NCBI RefSeq assembly: GCF_014396585.1
Contig: NZ_CP060717.1
Coordinates: 930,001 to 994,000 of the forward strand
DNA from: Sphingomonas rhizophila
Lineage (GTDB): Bacteria > Pseudomonadota > Alphaproteobacteria > Sphingomonadales > Sphingomonadaceae
Length of the DNA stretch: 64,000 nt
Reading direction: 5' to 3'
Made by a program: the position numbers and the translations under genes. This document shows, piece by piece, positions 10,701-20,160 of the stretch. Within the stretch, counting starts at the first letter, position 1, and every line of letters begins with the position of its first letter. The notes below the pieces were generated by a model. The model was not told the DNA's origin, ran no database searches, and saw only the letters and a program-made list of their open reading frames with translations.

Positions 10701-11298
10701 TTTCGATTTCGTCGCCAAAGAAATCGAGTCGGATCGCGCTCGGCTCGCCTGCCGGATAAAGGTCGACGATCGACCCGCGCACCGCGAATTCGCCTGCGTC
10801 ATGGACCGCGTCGGTGCGCTGGTAGCCGTTGGCGACCAGCATCTCGACCAGCTTGTCACGCTCGATCCGCTCGCCCTCGGCCAAGCGCCGGGTGAGCTGG
10901 CGAATCCGGAAAGGGGTAAGCATTCGCTGCGTCGCGGCGCTGGCGGTGGTGATGAGCAGTTGCGGCCCCTTGCGGGTCGCCTGCAGCGCCTGCAGCGCCT
11001 GCAGCGTCGACAAGCGCTCGGCCATGACGCGAAGAGCCGGGCTGGCGCGGTCGTAGGGCAGGCAGTCCCATGCGGGGAGCGACAGAACCTGCACTTCCGG
11101 AGCGAACAGCGGCGCAGTGTCGGCCAGCGCGCGCATCGCCGCCTCGTCGGCAACGATCACGACGGCGCGGCCGCCCGCACCCGTACCGTGCGCCGCCCGC
11201 GCAAGATCCGTCGCCAGCCACGGTAAATAGCCCGCCGGGACCCCGGCAAGGGTCAGTGGCGACTTGGCCTTGAGGATCTTGGGAAGCAAGTCGCTCAT
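7787..11298 (-). CDS. mfd: Transcription-repair coupling factor Mfd, split by a one-base frameshift
   Basis: Mfd removes stalled RNA polymerase at DNA lesions and recruits UvrA. Two adjacent frames together give the whole protein: residues 1-460 (UvrB-like and linker region) from 11298 to about 9953, then the RNA-polymerase-interaction domain (HADHGIGRYEGL) and the RecG-like helicase (GDVGFGKTEVAL, DEEQHFG, LTATPIPRTLQ) down to 7787. Restoring one base in the G-run at 9952-9955 joins them through a natural LVLP-LDHGFTAADVAVLTEQDM reading and gives 1170 residues, normal for Mfd. The ATG overlaps the sdhE stop (ATGA), so the two are probably coupled. Either a sequencing error or a true disruption is possible; error is more likely given the other cases here. 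Confidence 0.93.
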
Positions 11299-11555
11299 CG
11301 GGGAATCTCGATGAAATCGAGGCGTTGCAGGGCGTTCATCATGGACCCCTGATAGCGTTCGGGTACTGGTGCGGTTCCAATCGCCCAGGCCATGATGTCG
11401 ACATCGGTCTCGGTCAGCAGCGCCGCGAACAAGGCGCGGTCATGTGCGTCCCACGTGGCATGGTGCGCGTCGAAGAATCCGCCGATCATCATGTCGGCCT
11501 CCCGCGTGCCGCGGTGCCAGGCGCGATATTTCAGGGCGCGCAACAAATCGTCCAT
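11295..11555 (-). CDS. sdhE: FAD assembly factor SdhE (succinate dehydrogenase assembly factor 2)
   Basis: An 86-residue acidic protein of the SdhE/YgfY/Sdh5 family, which promotes covalent attachment of FAD to the succinate dehydrogenase flavoprotein. The start has the family pattern (LKYRAWHRGTREAD) and a helical bundle follows, with the ALL-DVDI-W region and C-terminal QRLDF. It overlaps mfd by 4 bp (ATGA) and is divergent from recG, an arrangement I recall from other sphingomonads. The function is inferred from the family. Confidence 0.9.
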   Translation of the reverse strand: MDDLLRALKYRAWHRGTREADMMIGGFFDAHHATWDAHDRALFAALLTETDVDIMAWAIGTAPVPERYQGSMMNALQRLDFIEIPR

Positions 11556-11657
11556 GATGAAGCAGGCTTTCCGACGCAAAAATCCCGCCGGCGAGTTTCG
11601 CCGCGGGTAATAACGCCCATGTAGGCAGTCTGGCGCAGCCACGCTAGGGTGGCTGCG

Positions 11658-13714
11658 ATGCGGCCCGACGTGCTCAACCCGCTGTTCGCCGAGGTCGAAG
11701 CGCTGAACGGCGTCGGGCCGGCCAATGCCAAGGCGCTGGCCCGCCTCGGGCTGACGCGCGCGATCGATCTTGCCTATCACCTTCCCACCGGGACGATCGA
11801 CCGGGTTCGGACTCGAAGCGTTAGCCATTCTCTGGTCGGGCGGACGGTGGTGGTCGAGTTGATCCCCTTCGATTTGCGCGCCGGGGCGGGAAGGGCGCCG
11901 CTTCGAATTTACGCGTCTGACGCCGACGGCAATACGGTCACGCTGACCTTCTTCAACAATCCCGGCTGGGCAAAGAAACAGCTGCCGCTCGGCGAGCCGA
12001 AGCTGGTGGTGGGCAAGCTCGACGCCTGGGGAGACGAGTTGCAAATCGTCCATCCCGAAGTGCTTCCCCCGGCAGCGAGGCCGACGTGCCGTTGCGTGAG
12101 CCGGTCTACGGCTTGACCGAGGGCATTTCCAACAAGCGGATGCGCGAATTGGCGCTGACCGGCCTGGACCGGGCGCCCGAGCTGGACGAGTGGATCGAAC
12201 CGTCGCTCCGTGCCCGCGAAGGCTGGCCGGCATGGCGTACAGCCTTGGCTGAAGCTCATTCCGATCCCGCCGCAGCCAACGCCCGCAAGCGACTGGCGTA
12301 TGACGAGATTTTCGCGAACCAGCTCGCGTTGCTGTTGCTTCGCCAAGTGGCGCGGCGCAAGCGCGGGACGCCCCTGCAGGGCGATGGCCGGCTGACCGAC
12401 AAGCTTCAACTACCCTACCGGCTGACCGGGGCGCAGGCGCGGGTCGTCGACGAGATACGGGGGGACATGGCGCAAGCCCGACCCATGCTTCGCCTGCTGC
12501 AGGGGGATGTCGGATCGGGCAAGACCTTGGTCGCGCTGCTGGCGATGCTTGAAGCGGTTGAAGCAGGTGCGCAGGCCGCGTTGCTCGCCCCGACCGAGAT
12601 TCTCGCGCGGCAGCACTACGCCACGCTCCAGCGCCAGTGCGAGGCGATCGGCGTCCACGTCGCCATACTGACCGGCCGTGAGAAGGGGCGGGTGCGGGAA
12701 TCGGTGCTGATGGGCCTGGCCGCCGGGACCATCGACATCCTGATCGGAACCCACGCCATTTTCCAGCAGCACGTCGCCTACCAGCAGCTAGGCCTGATCG
12801 TGATCGACGAGCAGCACCGTTTTGGCGTGTCGCAGCGGTTGTTGCTCAGCGAAAAGGCCGAGCGGCCGCCGCACTTGCTGGCGATGACCGCGACGCCGAT
12901 CCCGCGCACGCTGACGCTGACCCACTACGGGGAAATGGACGTCAGCAGGATCGACGAGATGCCACCCGGGCGGACGCCGATCGAGACGCGGGTGATCAGC
13001 GACGAGCGCCTTGGGGAGGTCGTGGACGGCTTGGCGCGGCACCTGTCCGCCGGCGGGCAGGCCTATTGGGTTTGTCCGCTGGTCGAGGAAAGCGAGAAGT
13101 CCGACGCCGCTGCGGCGGAGGAGCGGGCGGCAACGCTCCGGGCGCGATTCGGAGCGGAACGAGTGGGCCTGGTACACGGGCGCATGAAAGGGCCGGACAA
13201 GGATGCCGTCATGGCGTCATTCGCGTCCGGATCGCTCGGCGTACTGGTGGCGACGACGGTGATCGAAGTCGGGGTCGACGTCCCCAACGCCACCCTTATC
13301 ATCATCGAGGGCGCGGAGCGGTTCGGCCTGGCGCAGCTTCACCAGCTTCGCGGTCGCGTCGGCCGCGGGTCGGGCGCGAGCCGCTGTATCCTTCTGCGCG
13401 GCCAGCAACTCAGCGAGACGGGGAGGGCGCGCTTGGCCCTGATGCGCGAGACCAACGATGGCTTCCGCATCGCCGAAGAAGATCTGCGCCTGCGCGGTCC
13501 GGGGGAAATTCTCGGCACGCGGCAGTCAGGCGAGCAGGCGTTCCGTGTCGCGAGCTTCGAGGACGTGACGGAACTTGCACCCAAGGCTCAAGGCGACGCG
13601 CGGCTGCTGCTGGAACGCGACGGCGGGCTCGCCAGCGAACGAGGGCAGGCCGCACGACTGGCCCTGTACCTGTTCGAACGCGACGCCGCCGTAGGCCTGC
13701 TTCGCTCGGGCTAA
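11658..13714 (+). CDS. recG: ATP-dependent DNA helicase RecG, split by a one-base frameshift
   Basis: RecG reverses stalled replication forks and branch-migrates Holliday junctions. The N-terminal wedge/OB part (NPLFAEVEALNGVGPANAKAL) runs to about 12073; the remainder, with GDVGSGKTLVAL, DEQHRFGVSQ and MTATPIPRTL, continues in the next frame. One extra base in the C-run at 12066-12070 restores HPEVLPP-GSEADVPLREPVYGL and a 685-residue protein, the usual length. I chose the ATG at 11658 over the GTG at 11649 because RecG orthologues begin close to NPLF. The stop overlaps the convergent tyrS stop. The break is probably a sequencing error. Confidence 0.93.
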
Positions 13715-14937
13715 GCCCGCAACAGCCCGTGGCGCTTCTTGCCGAGGCTGATCTTGACGGGCTCGCCGTCGACCAGCGTGACCTCGAATTGCGGGTCGCC
13801 GATGGTGACGCCGTTCAGCTTGACCGCGCCCTCGCCGATCTTGCGCCGCGCCTCGCCGTTCGACGCGGCGAAGCCGAGCGCAGTCAGCGCATGGACGATA
13901 CCGATCCGGCCTTCGACGATCTTTAGCGAGGGCAGGTTGTCATCCGATGCGCCCTCCTCGAACGTACGGCGCGCGGTCTCCGCCGCGGTCGCGGCGGCCT
14001 CCTCGCCGTGCAGCATGGCGGTTGCCGCGTTCGCCAGCGCGACCTTGGCATCGTTGATCGCCTGTCCTTGTAATTCGGCCAGTTTCTCAATGTCTTGAAT
14101 CGGCAAGTCCGTGAACAATCTCAGGAACCGGACCACGTCCGCGTCGGCCGTGTTTCGCCAGAATTGCCAATAGTCATAGGGGCTGAGCTGGTCGGCGTTG
14201 AGCCAGATCGCGCCGCGCATCGTCTTGCCCATCTTGCCGCCGTCGGCGGTGGTGATGAGTGGGGTGGTCAGGCCGAACACTTCGATGCCGTCCATGCGCC
14301 GGGTCAGTTCGACGCCGTTGACGATGTTGCCCCATTGGTCGGAGCCGCCCATTTGCAAGCGACAACCCCGGGTTCGCGAGAGTTCGCGGAAGTCGTAGCC
14401 CTGGAGGATCATGTAATTGAACTCCAGGAAGGTCATCGGCTGCTCGCGTTCCAGCCGCAGCTTGACCGAATCGAACGTCAGCATCCGGTTGATCGTGAAG
14501 TGTGGGCCGACTGTGCGCAGTACCTCGAGGTAACCTAGCCCCGACAGCCAGTCGTCATTGTTGACGAGGATGGCGTCGGTTGGCCCGTCACCGAAACTCA
14601 GGAAGCGTTCGAACACACGGCGGATCGAGGCGATGTTCGCCTCGATGTCCGCATCGCTCAGCATCTTGCGGCTTTCGTCCTTGCCGGTCGGATCGCCGAC
14701 CTTGGTCGTCCCGCCGCCCATCAGGACGATCGGCCGGTGCCCGGCCTGCTGCATGCGGCGAAGCATCATGATCTGCACCAGGCTGCCAACGTGAAGGCTG
14801 GGCGCAGTGGCGTCGAAGCCGATATAGCCGGTGACGACATCCTTCGATGCCAGCGCGTCGAGGCCTTCGGCGTCGGTCACCTGATGAATGTAGCCGCGCT
14901 CGTCGAGCAGGCGGAGGAGGGAGGATGCGTAAGCCAT
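13711..14937 (-). CDS. tyrS: Tyrosine--tRNA ligase
   Basis: The 408-residue class I synthetase charges tRNA-Tyr. The HIGH-type motif appears as HVGS near residue 49, and the KMSKS loop as KMGKT in the middle of the protein. GGSDQWGNIVNG is the tyrosine-pocket signature of bacterial TyrRS. A C-terminal S4 RNA-binding domain (EARRKIGEGAVKLNG) completes it. It converges on recG with overlapping stop codons inside a small palindrome. The DOMON-like gene starts divergently about 50 bp away. Confidence 0.96.
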   Translation of the reverse strand: MAYASSLLRLLDERGYIHQVTDAEGLDALASKDVVTGYIGFDATAPSLHVGSLVQIMMLRRMQQAGHRPIVLMGGGTTKVGDPTGKDESRKMLSDADIEANIASIRRVFERFLSFGDGPTDAILVNNDDWLSGLGYLEVLRTVGPHFTINRMLTFDSVKLRLEREQPMTFLEFNYMILQGYDFRELSRTRGCRLQMGGSDQWGNIVNGVELTRRMDGIEVFGLTTPLITTADGGKMGKTMRGAIWLNADQLSPYDYWQFWRNTADADVVRFLRLFTDLPIQDIEKLAELQGQAINDAKVALANAATAMLHGEEAAATAAETARRTFEEGASDDNLPSLKIVEGRIGIVHALTALGFAASNGEARRKIGEGAVKLNGVTIGDPQFEVTLVDGEPVKISLGKKRHGLLRA

Positions 14938-14989
14938 TGCGGCCTTCGCTTAGCTACTTCGTCATCCGCGCGAAAGACGATAGAGTGGG

Positions 14990-15535
14990 GTGGTGCACAG
15001 CTATCCGCTTATCGCCCATCCTTCGACGCCGGCCGAGACCGCGGCTCTCAAAATCTGGGTCAACGTCAGCCACTCGGCGGCATTCGGGCGCGACGCCACC
15101 GTCGACATGACCTTCTGCGTTGGCGCGCCCGCCAGCCGCTTCACTATTCCGACGGCGGAGGATCCGTCCCGGCGCGACGAGCTGTGGAAAGCGACCTGTT
15201 TCGAGGCTTTCCTTCGGCCCGACGGGCTTGGAGGGTATACCGAATGGAATTTCGCACCGTCGGGCGATTGGGCGTCGTACAGCTTCGAAGGGCCTCGCGC
15301 GGGCATGCAGCCCGCCGAAGTGGCGGCGCCGCCCTATATCCGTCTTGAGGACAACCTGACCTGGTGGGCGGTGGGCGCCACGATCGCGGTGCCGGCTGAC
15401 CTGACGTTCCAGCTCGGGCTGACGGCGGTGCTTGAAGAGCGCGACGGCTCGAAATCCTATTGGGCGCTCGATCATGGCAACGACGCGCCGGATTTCCATG
15501 ACCCCTCTTGCTTCCTGGCCCGCCTCCCCGGATAG
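14990..15535 (+). CDS. DOMON-like domain protein, hypothetical
   Basis: A 181-residue soluble protein without a signal peptide that resembles the small DOMON-like proteins of sphingomonads. Tryptophan and aromatic positions such as LWKATCFEAFLRP, YTEWNFAPSGDWASYSF and KSYWALDHGND are typical of those beta-sandwich domains, which in relatives bind heme or sugar. The start is a GTG directly followed by another GTG. It lies 7 bp before namZ on the same strand, so the two are probably co-transcribed. No biochemical role can be assigned. Confidence 0.75.
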   Translation: MVHSYPLIAHPSTPAETAALKIWVNVSHSAAFGRDATVDMTFCVGAPASRFTIPTAEDPSRRDELWKATCFEAFLRPDGLGGYTEWNFAPSGDWASYSFEGPRAGMQPAEVAAPPYIRLEDNLTWWAVGATIAVPADLTFQLGLTAVLEERDGSKSYWALDHGNDAPDFHDPSCFLARLPG

Positions 15536-15542
15536 CACCGCC

Positions 15543-16739
15543 ATGAAGCTTGGTATCGAACGCCTGCTCGCCGACCCGGCGCTGCGTGCCCCGCTCGCCG
15601 GCAAGCGCGTCGCGCTCGTCGCCCATCCGGCCTCCGTCACGCGCGACCTGACCCATAGCCTCGACGCGCTGGCGGCGACCGGCGATGTCAAGCTGACCGC
15701 AGCTTTCGGTCCGCAGCACGGGCTGCGCGGCGACAAGCAGGACAATATGATCGAAAGCCCGGACTTCATCGATCCGGTCCACGAAATCCCGGTTTTCAGC
15801 CTCTACGGCGAGGTCCGCCGCCCGACCGGCCAGTCGATGTCGACGTTCGACACGGTGCTGATTGACCTTCAGGACGTGGGCTGCCGAATCTACACCTTCA
15901 TCACCACGCTGCTCTACATGCTCGAGGCCGCGGCCGAACATGGCAAGGCGGTCTGGGTGCTCGACCGGCCCAATCCCGCGGGACGCCCGGTCGAAGGCAC
16001 GACGCTGGTTGCAGGCTGGGAAAGCTTCGTCGGCGCCGGGCCGATCCCGATGCGCCACGGCCTGACGCTGGGCGAGCTTGGGCAATGGTTCGTCGACCAT
16101 TTCAAACTCGACGTCGATTACAGGGTCATCGCGATGGAGGGATATGATCCCGACGGTGCAGGCTTCGGCTGGCCGACCGACCGGATCTGGGTCAATCCGT
16201 CGCCCAACGCGCCCAACGTCAACATGGCGCGCTGCTATGCAGGCACGGTCATGCTGGAAGGCGCGACGCTGAGCGAGGGCAGGGGAACCACCCGTCCACT
16301 CGAGCTTTTCGGCGCCCCGGATATCGAGGCGCGGGCGGTCATCGCCGAAATGCAGCGCATCGCGCCGCGCTGGCTCGCCGGCTGCACGCTTCGCGACATC
16401 TGGTTCGAGCCGACCTTCCACAAGCATGTCGGCAAGCTCTGCAGCGGCGTGCATATCCATGCCGAAGGCGATGCTTACGACCACCAGGCGTTCAAGCCGT
16501 GGCGGGTCCAGGCACTCGGCTTGAAGGCGATCCGCTCGCTATTCCCCGAGTACGACTTGTGGCGCGATTTTCCGTACGAATATGCGTTCGGGAAGCTGCC
16601 GATCGACGTCATCAACGGCGGCCCGAGCCTTCGCGAGTGGGTCGATGATGCGGGCGCGGAACCCGGCGATCTCGACGCCATCGCCACGCCGGACGAAGAG
16701 GCGTGGATGGAAGAGCGGAAGCCGTTCCTGCTCTACTGA
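15543..16739 (+). CDS. Exo-beta-N-acetylmuramidase NamZ family (DUF1343)
   Basis: The 398-residue protein matches DUF1343, whose characterised member NamZ releases terminal MurNAc from peptidoglycan fragments. Family landmarks are GKRVALVAHPASVT, FGPQHGLRGDKQDNM, VLIDLQDVGCRIYTF, WVLDRPNPAGR and LSEGRGTTRPLELFGAP. No signal peptide is visible at the chosen ATG, whereas characterised relatives are exported; this points to a cytoplasmic role in cell-wall recycling. It lies just behind the DOMON-like gene and converges on the VWA gene across a 6-bp-stem hairpin (16740-16756). Confidence 0.85.
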   Translation: MKLGIERLLADPALRAPLAGKRVALVAHPASVTRDLTHSLDALAATGDVKLTAAFGPQHGLRGDKQDNMIESPDFIDPVHEIPVFSLYGEVRRPTGQSMSTFDTVLIDLQDVGCRIYTFITTLLYMLEAAAEHGKAVWVLDRPNPAGRPVEGTTLVAGWESFVGAGPIPMRHGLTLGELGQWFVDHFKLDVDYRVIAMEGYDPDGAGFGWPTDRIWVNPSPNAPNVNMARCYAGTVMLEGATLSEGRGTTRPLELFGAPDIEARAVIAEMQRIAPRWLAGCTLRDIWFEPTFHKHVGKLCSGVHIHAEGDAYDHQAFKPWRVQALGLKAIRSLFPEYDLWRDFPYEYAFGKLPIDVINGGPSLREWVDDAGAEPGDLDAIATPDEEAWMEERKPFLLY

Positions 16740-17921
16740 TCAGCCTTTCCGGCTGAGCGCGCGCATCGCCTCGTCGAGGCCTTCCAATGTCATCGGGTAC
16801 ATCCGGCCGTCCATCAACGTCTTGAGGATCGAGGTCGAGGCGCTGTGGCCCCAATAGGGCTCGGGCGTCGGGTTGATCCACGCTGCTGAGCGGTAGGTGT
16901 CGGTCAGCCGCCTGAGCCAGACCGCGCCGGCTTCCTCGTTGAAATGTTCGATCGACCCGCCGGCGTGTGTGATCTCGTAGGGGCTCATCGCCGCGTCGCC
17001 GACGATCACCAGCTTATGGTCGCTGCCGAACTTGTGGATGATGTCGTGGGTCGGGATTTTCTCGACGTGACGGCGGCGGTTGTCCTTCCACACGCCCTCA
17101 TAAATGCAGTTGTGAAAGTAATAATGCTCAAGATGCTTGAACTCGGTCCGCGCCGCCGAGAACAGCTCTTCAGCCTGCAGGACATGGCCATCCATCGACC
17201 CGCCAATGTCGAGGAAGAGCAGCAGCTTGACCGCATTGTGCCGTTCGGGGCGCATCCGGACGTCGAGCCAGCCGCGTCGCGCCGTCCCTTCGATGGTGCC
17301 GTCGAGATCGAGTTCGTCGGCGGCGCCTTCGCGGGCGAAGCGGCGCAGGCGGCGGAGCGCGACCTTGATGTTGCGGGTGCCAAGCTCGCGGTCGCCGTCG
17401 AGGTCGCGGAACTCGCGCTTTTCCCACACCTTGATCGCTCGCCCGTGACGACCCGGGCCGCCGATCCGGACGCCCTCGGGATTGAAGCCGCCATGACCGA
17501 ACGGGGAGGTCCCGCCGGTGCCGATCCACTTGTTGCCGCCCTGGTGCCGTCCCTGCTGCTCTTCTAGCCGCTGGCGAAGCGCGTCCATGATCTCGTCCCA
17601 TGAGCCTAGCGACTTGATCGCTTCCATCTCTTCGGGCGTCAGATATTTCTCGGCGACGAGGCGCAGCCATTCTTCCGGGACGTCCGCGCGAAGCTCTTCG
17701 CCCTCGCCGGGAAGGACGCCCTTGAACACTTCGGCGAAGACCCGGTCAAAGCGGTCGAGCTGGCGTTCGTCATGAACGAAGGTGGCGCGGGCGAGGTAGT
17801 AAAATTGCTCGGGGTCCTGGGCGATGACATCGGCGTCGAGCGCTTCGAGAAGCAGCAGATGCTCCTTGAGCGAGGCCGACAGCCCGCCGCGCCGAAGCGC
17901 TTCGACGAAAGAGATGAACAT
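16740..17921 (-). CDS. VWA domain-containing CoxE-like protein
   Basis: A 393-residue protein with a C-terminal von Willebrand factor A domain carrying the metal-ion-dependent adhesion motif DIGGSMDG (DxGxS). Proteins of this type work with MoxR-class AAA+ ATPases to insert cofactors or remodel complexes, and a MoxR gene lies about 4 kb away at 21810-22652 on the same strand. The middle is Gly-rich (TGGTSPFGHGGFNPEG). I chose the ATG at 17921 (MFISFVEALRRGG); an in-frame ATG at 17933 adds four residues. The target of this pair is unknown. Confidence 0.85.
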   Translation of the reverse strand: MFISFVEALRRGGLSASLKEHLLLLEALDADVIAQDPEQFYYLARATFVHDERQLDRFDRVFAEVFKGVLPGEGEELRADVPEEWLRLVAEKYLTPEEMEAIKSLGSWDEIMDALRQRLEEQQGRHQGGNKWIGTGGTSPFGHGGFNPEGVRIGGPGRHGRAIKVWEKREFRDLDGDRELGTRNIKVALRRLRRFAREGAADELDLDGTIEGTARRGWLDVRMRPERHNAVKLLLFLDIGGSMDGHVLQAEELFSAARTEFKHLEHYYFHNCIYEGVWKDNRRRHVEKIPTHDIIHKFGSDHKLVIVGDAAMSPYEITHAGGSIEHFNEEAGAVWLRRLTDTYRSAAWINPTPEPYWGHSASTSILKTLMDGRMYPMTLEGLDEAMRALSRKG

Positions 17922-17969
17922 GGCGACTGCCATAGCCGTGGCGCCGGTCGCGCGCCACGGCTCGCGTGG

Positions 17970-17984
17970 TTAACCAGCTTTTAG
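17970..17984 (+). promoter_or_regulatory. CtrA-like box (TTAA-N7-TTAG) upstream of the chemoreceptor gene
   Basis: TTAA and TTAG are separated by exactly 7 nt in the short intergenic region 50 bp before the chemoreceptor start. The CtrA consensus is TTAA-N7-TTAAC, so this is one mismatch away in the core. CtrA commonly controls motility and chemotaxis genes in alphaproteobacteria. This is an inference from the motif and its position only. Confidence 0.3.
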
Positions 17985-18033
17985 GGGTTGGCCGATACTC
18001 CGGCGGGCAAGCACAGACTGGGGAACGTCCGCG

Positions 18034-19431
18034 ATGGCCACGCTTGGCATTGAAGAAATTACCGAGAACGCCATCCGCGCCGTCGCGCGAGACTGCGGCT
18101 CCCTGTCGATCGAATGCAGCGATGTCGCTGGCTACGTGCAGGATGTTGCCGAGCGCATCGGCGAACATCTCAACATGCTCGATGGCCTTGAGGAAGTGAC
18201 CAGCCGACTTCTCGCGGACCAGGCACGGGTCAGCGATTCGACCGACGAGGCTCGGCTGCTGTCGGAACAGGCCAAGGCCAAGCTAGACGCCGGCCGCGAG
18301 GCGATCGAAGGCACTATCGCCGGATTCAAGGGACTGACCGAACTGGTCGTCCAGTTGGGCGAGCGCATGGCCGGCTTCGCCACCGCGATGAATCAGGTCC
18401 AGTCGGTCAGCTCGACGATCGAGACTATCGCGCGCAAGACCAACATGCTGGCGCTTAACGCCACCATCGAGGCGGCACGCGCCGGCGACGCGGGCCGCAG
18501 CTTTGCGGTCGTAGCCGCGGAAGTGAAGAAGCTGGCGCACGACACCCGCGCCGCCACCAGCCAGATCGCGACCACCATCGGCGACCTGACCCGCGAGGCG
18601 GGGGCCGTCACCAGCGAGATCAAGACAGGCGTCGAGCGCAGCCGCGCGGCCCAGGCCGGTTTCGGCGAGATCAGCGAGACAGTTCGCGAAGTGACCGAGA
18701 TCGTGTCGATGGTCGATCGCCAGACGGAGGGCATCGCCCATTCGACCAACATGATCCAGACCAGCGTCGACCGCGTGAAGGCCGGCCTGTCGGCCTTTGC
18801 CGGGGACGCGCGCGACAATGGCGGTGCGCTCATCAAGGCGCAGAAACGACTCAGCCACCTCGAGATGCTGTCGAACACGATGCTCGACACGCTCGCCAAC
18901 TCGGGCGCCGAGATCGACGACACGCCGATGATCATCCTGGCACAGGAAGCGATGCGGCAGATCGTCGAGACCGTCGAAGCCGGCATCGATTCGGGCCGCA
19001 TCGCCTTCGATGCCGTGCACGATCGCGATTATGTGCAGATCATCGGGTCGAACCCACCGCAGTACGACAATGGCTTTGCCGACTTCGCCGACGCCAACGT
19101 CCGGCCGCTGCTCGACCGCTACAAGGTCGCCGATCCCAAAATCATCAGTTGCGCGGTGACCAACCTGGACGGCTATCTGCCGACCCACGTGTCGGAGCGC
19201 TGCAATACGCCGGGTCCCGACCCGGTATGGAACGACGAGCATTGCCGCAACCGCCGGATCTTCATGGACGAAACGACGCGCAATGCCTGCAACAGTGACA
19301 ATCCCGCGATGCTCGCGACGTACCGCATGGAAATGGGCGAGCGCACCTTTCCGGTGAAAAACGTGTTCGTGCCGGTGTATTTCAAGGGCAAGCGCTGGGG
19401 CAATTTCGAGCTTGCCTACCGCGACGAGTGA
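18034..19431 (+). CDS. Cytoplasmic methyl-accepting chemotaxis protein with C-terminal sensor domain
   Basis: The 465-residue protein has no membrane segment. Residues 30-280 form the MCP coiled coil, with the conserved hairpin tip [20 protein letters not shown] near residues 133-155 that binds CheA/CheW. The sensory module is instead at the C-terminus (about 300-465), containing [21 protein letters not shown] and [13 protein letters not shown], a fold-like pattern seen at the C-terminus of other soluble MCPs. That module holds Cys in SCAVTN, ERCNTPG, EHCRNR and NACNSD, which could bind metal or sense redox. No other chemotaxis gene lies nearby. Confidence 0.88.
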   Translation: MATLGIEEITENAIRAVARDCGSLSIECSDVAGYVQDVAERIGEHLNMLDGLEEVTSRLLADQARVSDSTDEARLLSEQAKAKLDAGREAIEGTIAGFKGLTELVVQLGERMAGFATAMNQVQSVSSTIETIARKTNMLALNATIEAARAGDAGRSFAVVAAEVKKLAHDTRAATSQIATTIGDLTREAGAVTSEIKTGVERSRAAQAGFGEISETVREVTEIVSMVDRQTEGIAHSTNMIQTSVDRVKAGLSAFAGDARDNGGALIKAQKRLSHLEMLSNTMLDTLANSGAEIDDTPMIILAQEAMRQIVETVEAGIDSGRIAFDAVHDRDYVQIIGSNPPQYDNGFADFADANVRPLLDRYKVADPKIISCAVTNLDGYLPTHVSERCNTPGPDPVWNDEHCRNRRIFMDETTRNACNSDNPAMLATYRMEMGERTFPVKNVFVPVYFKGKRWGNFELAYRDE

Positions 19432-19437
19432 TGCCGG

Positions 19438-20103
19438 TCAGACCGCTTCGCGGCGGTTGAGGTCGACGATCATGGCCAGCAAAGCGCCGGCGCCGCCGAT
19501 GATGCCGATTTGAAGCGCCATTACGCCCATCGCCGGATCGGTCGACAGGATGTGCAGCGGCATCAGCCAGGGAAAGTAGGCTCCTTCGCGGGCACTGGCG
19601 GCGGCAACGGCGACGAAGGTGCCGGTGATGCCCAGGACCAATGGCGGGACGAAGCTCCGGGTGCGAAGCGCCAGCCATAGCTGGAGGACGATCATCAGCC
19701 CGCTCGCCGCCCACATCTTGCCCAAAGTCATGGCGAGGCCCGCCTTGTCGAACGTGCCGACCACCGGCTTCATCGCCGCCACGACCTGCCAGCCGGCAAA
19801 GAGCAATGTCCAGAGCCACGCCGACATGGCAGCGACGACGATCGCCAGCACGATAAGCTTGGCCAAGAACATTCGGGCCGGGCCCGGGAAGGGCAAGCCA
19901 ATGATCCCAGCTTCGGGGCCATGTTCCATCTGGCTCATCAGCACGGACAAGGCCGTCACGGTCATCGGCAACATGGCGAAGGCCCAGAAGGCGGCGCCGG
20001 TCATGCCGAAGTTGAGATAGGGCACGGCAGACTTGTTGCGCAGCGCGATGAGGACGGTGATCACCGCGACGAAAATGGGTGCGGCGATGGCGAGAAGCAT
20101 CAC
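19438..20103 (-). CDS. ABC transporter permease subunit
   Basis: A hydrophobic protein with about six membrane segments, encoded directly behind an ABC ATPase. It resembles ABC-2-type permeases of two-component exporters (compare lantibiotic immunity or YxlG-like systems). GTG at 20103 is the first start codon in frame (221 residues). However, the frame stays open for 19 more codons up to the ATPase stop and reads like protein (TYLVTEFLKLRRS). A good GAGGAG lies 8 nt before an ATA codon there, so the true start may be upstream, with a non-standard or misread start codon. The substrate is unknown. Confidence 0.8.
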   Translation of the reverse strand: MMLLAIAAPIFVAVITVLIALRNKSAVPYLNFGMTGAAFWAFAMLPMTVTALSVLMSQMEHGPEAGIIGLPFPGPARMFLAKLIVLAIVVAAMSAWLWTLLFAGWQVVAAMKPVVGTFDKAGLAMTLGKMWAASGLMIVLQLWLALRTRSFVPPLVLGITGTFVAVAAASAREGAYFPWLMPLHILSTDPAMGVMALQIGIIGGAGALLAMIVDLNRREAV

Positions 20104-20160
20104 CAGCGAACGGCGCAGCTTCAGGAATTCGGTAACGAGATAGGTTATGGTGCTTACTCC

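Noticed and set aside
9952..13714. True pseudogenisation of mfd and recG together
   Set aside because: The same single-base loss occurs in essential rpoD and dnaG, so error is the simpler reading.
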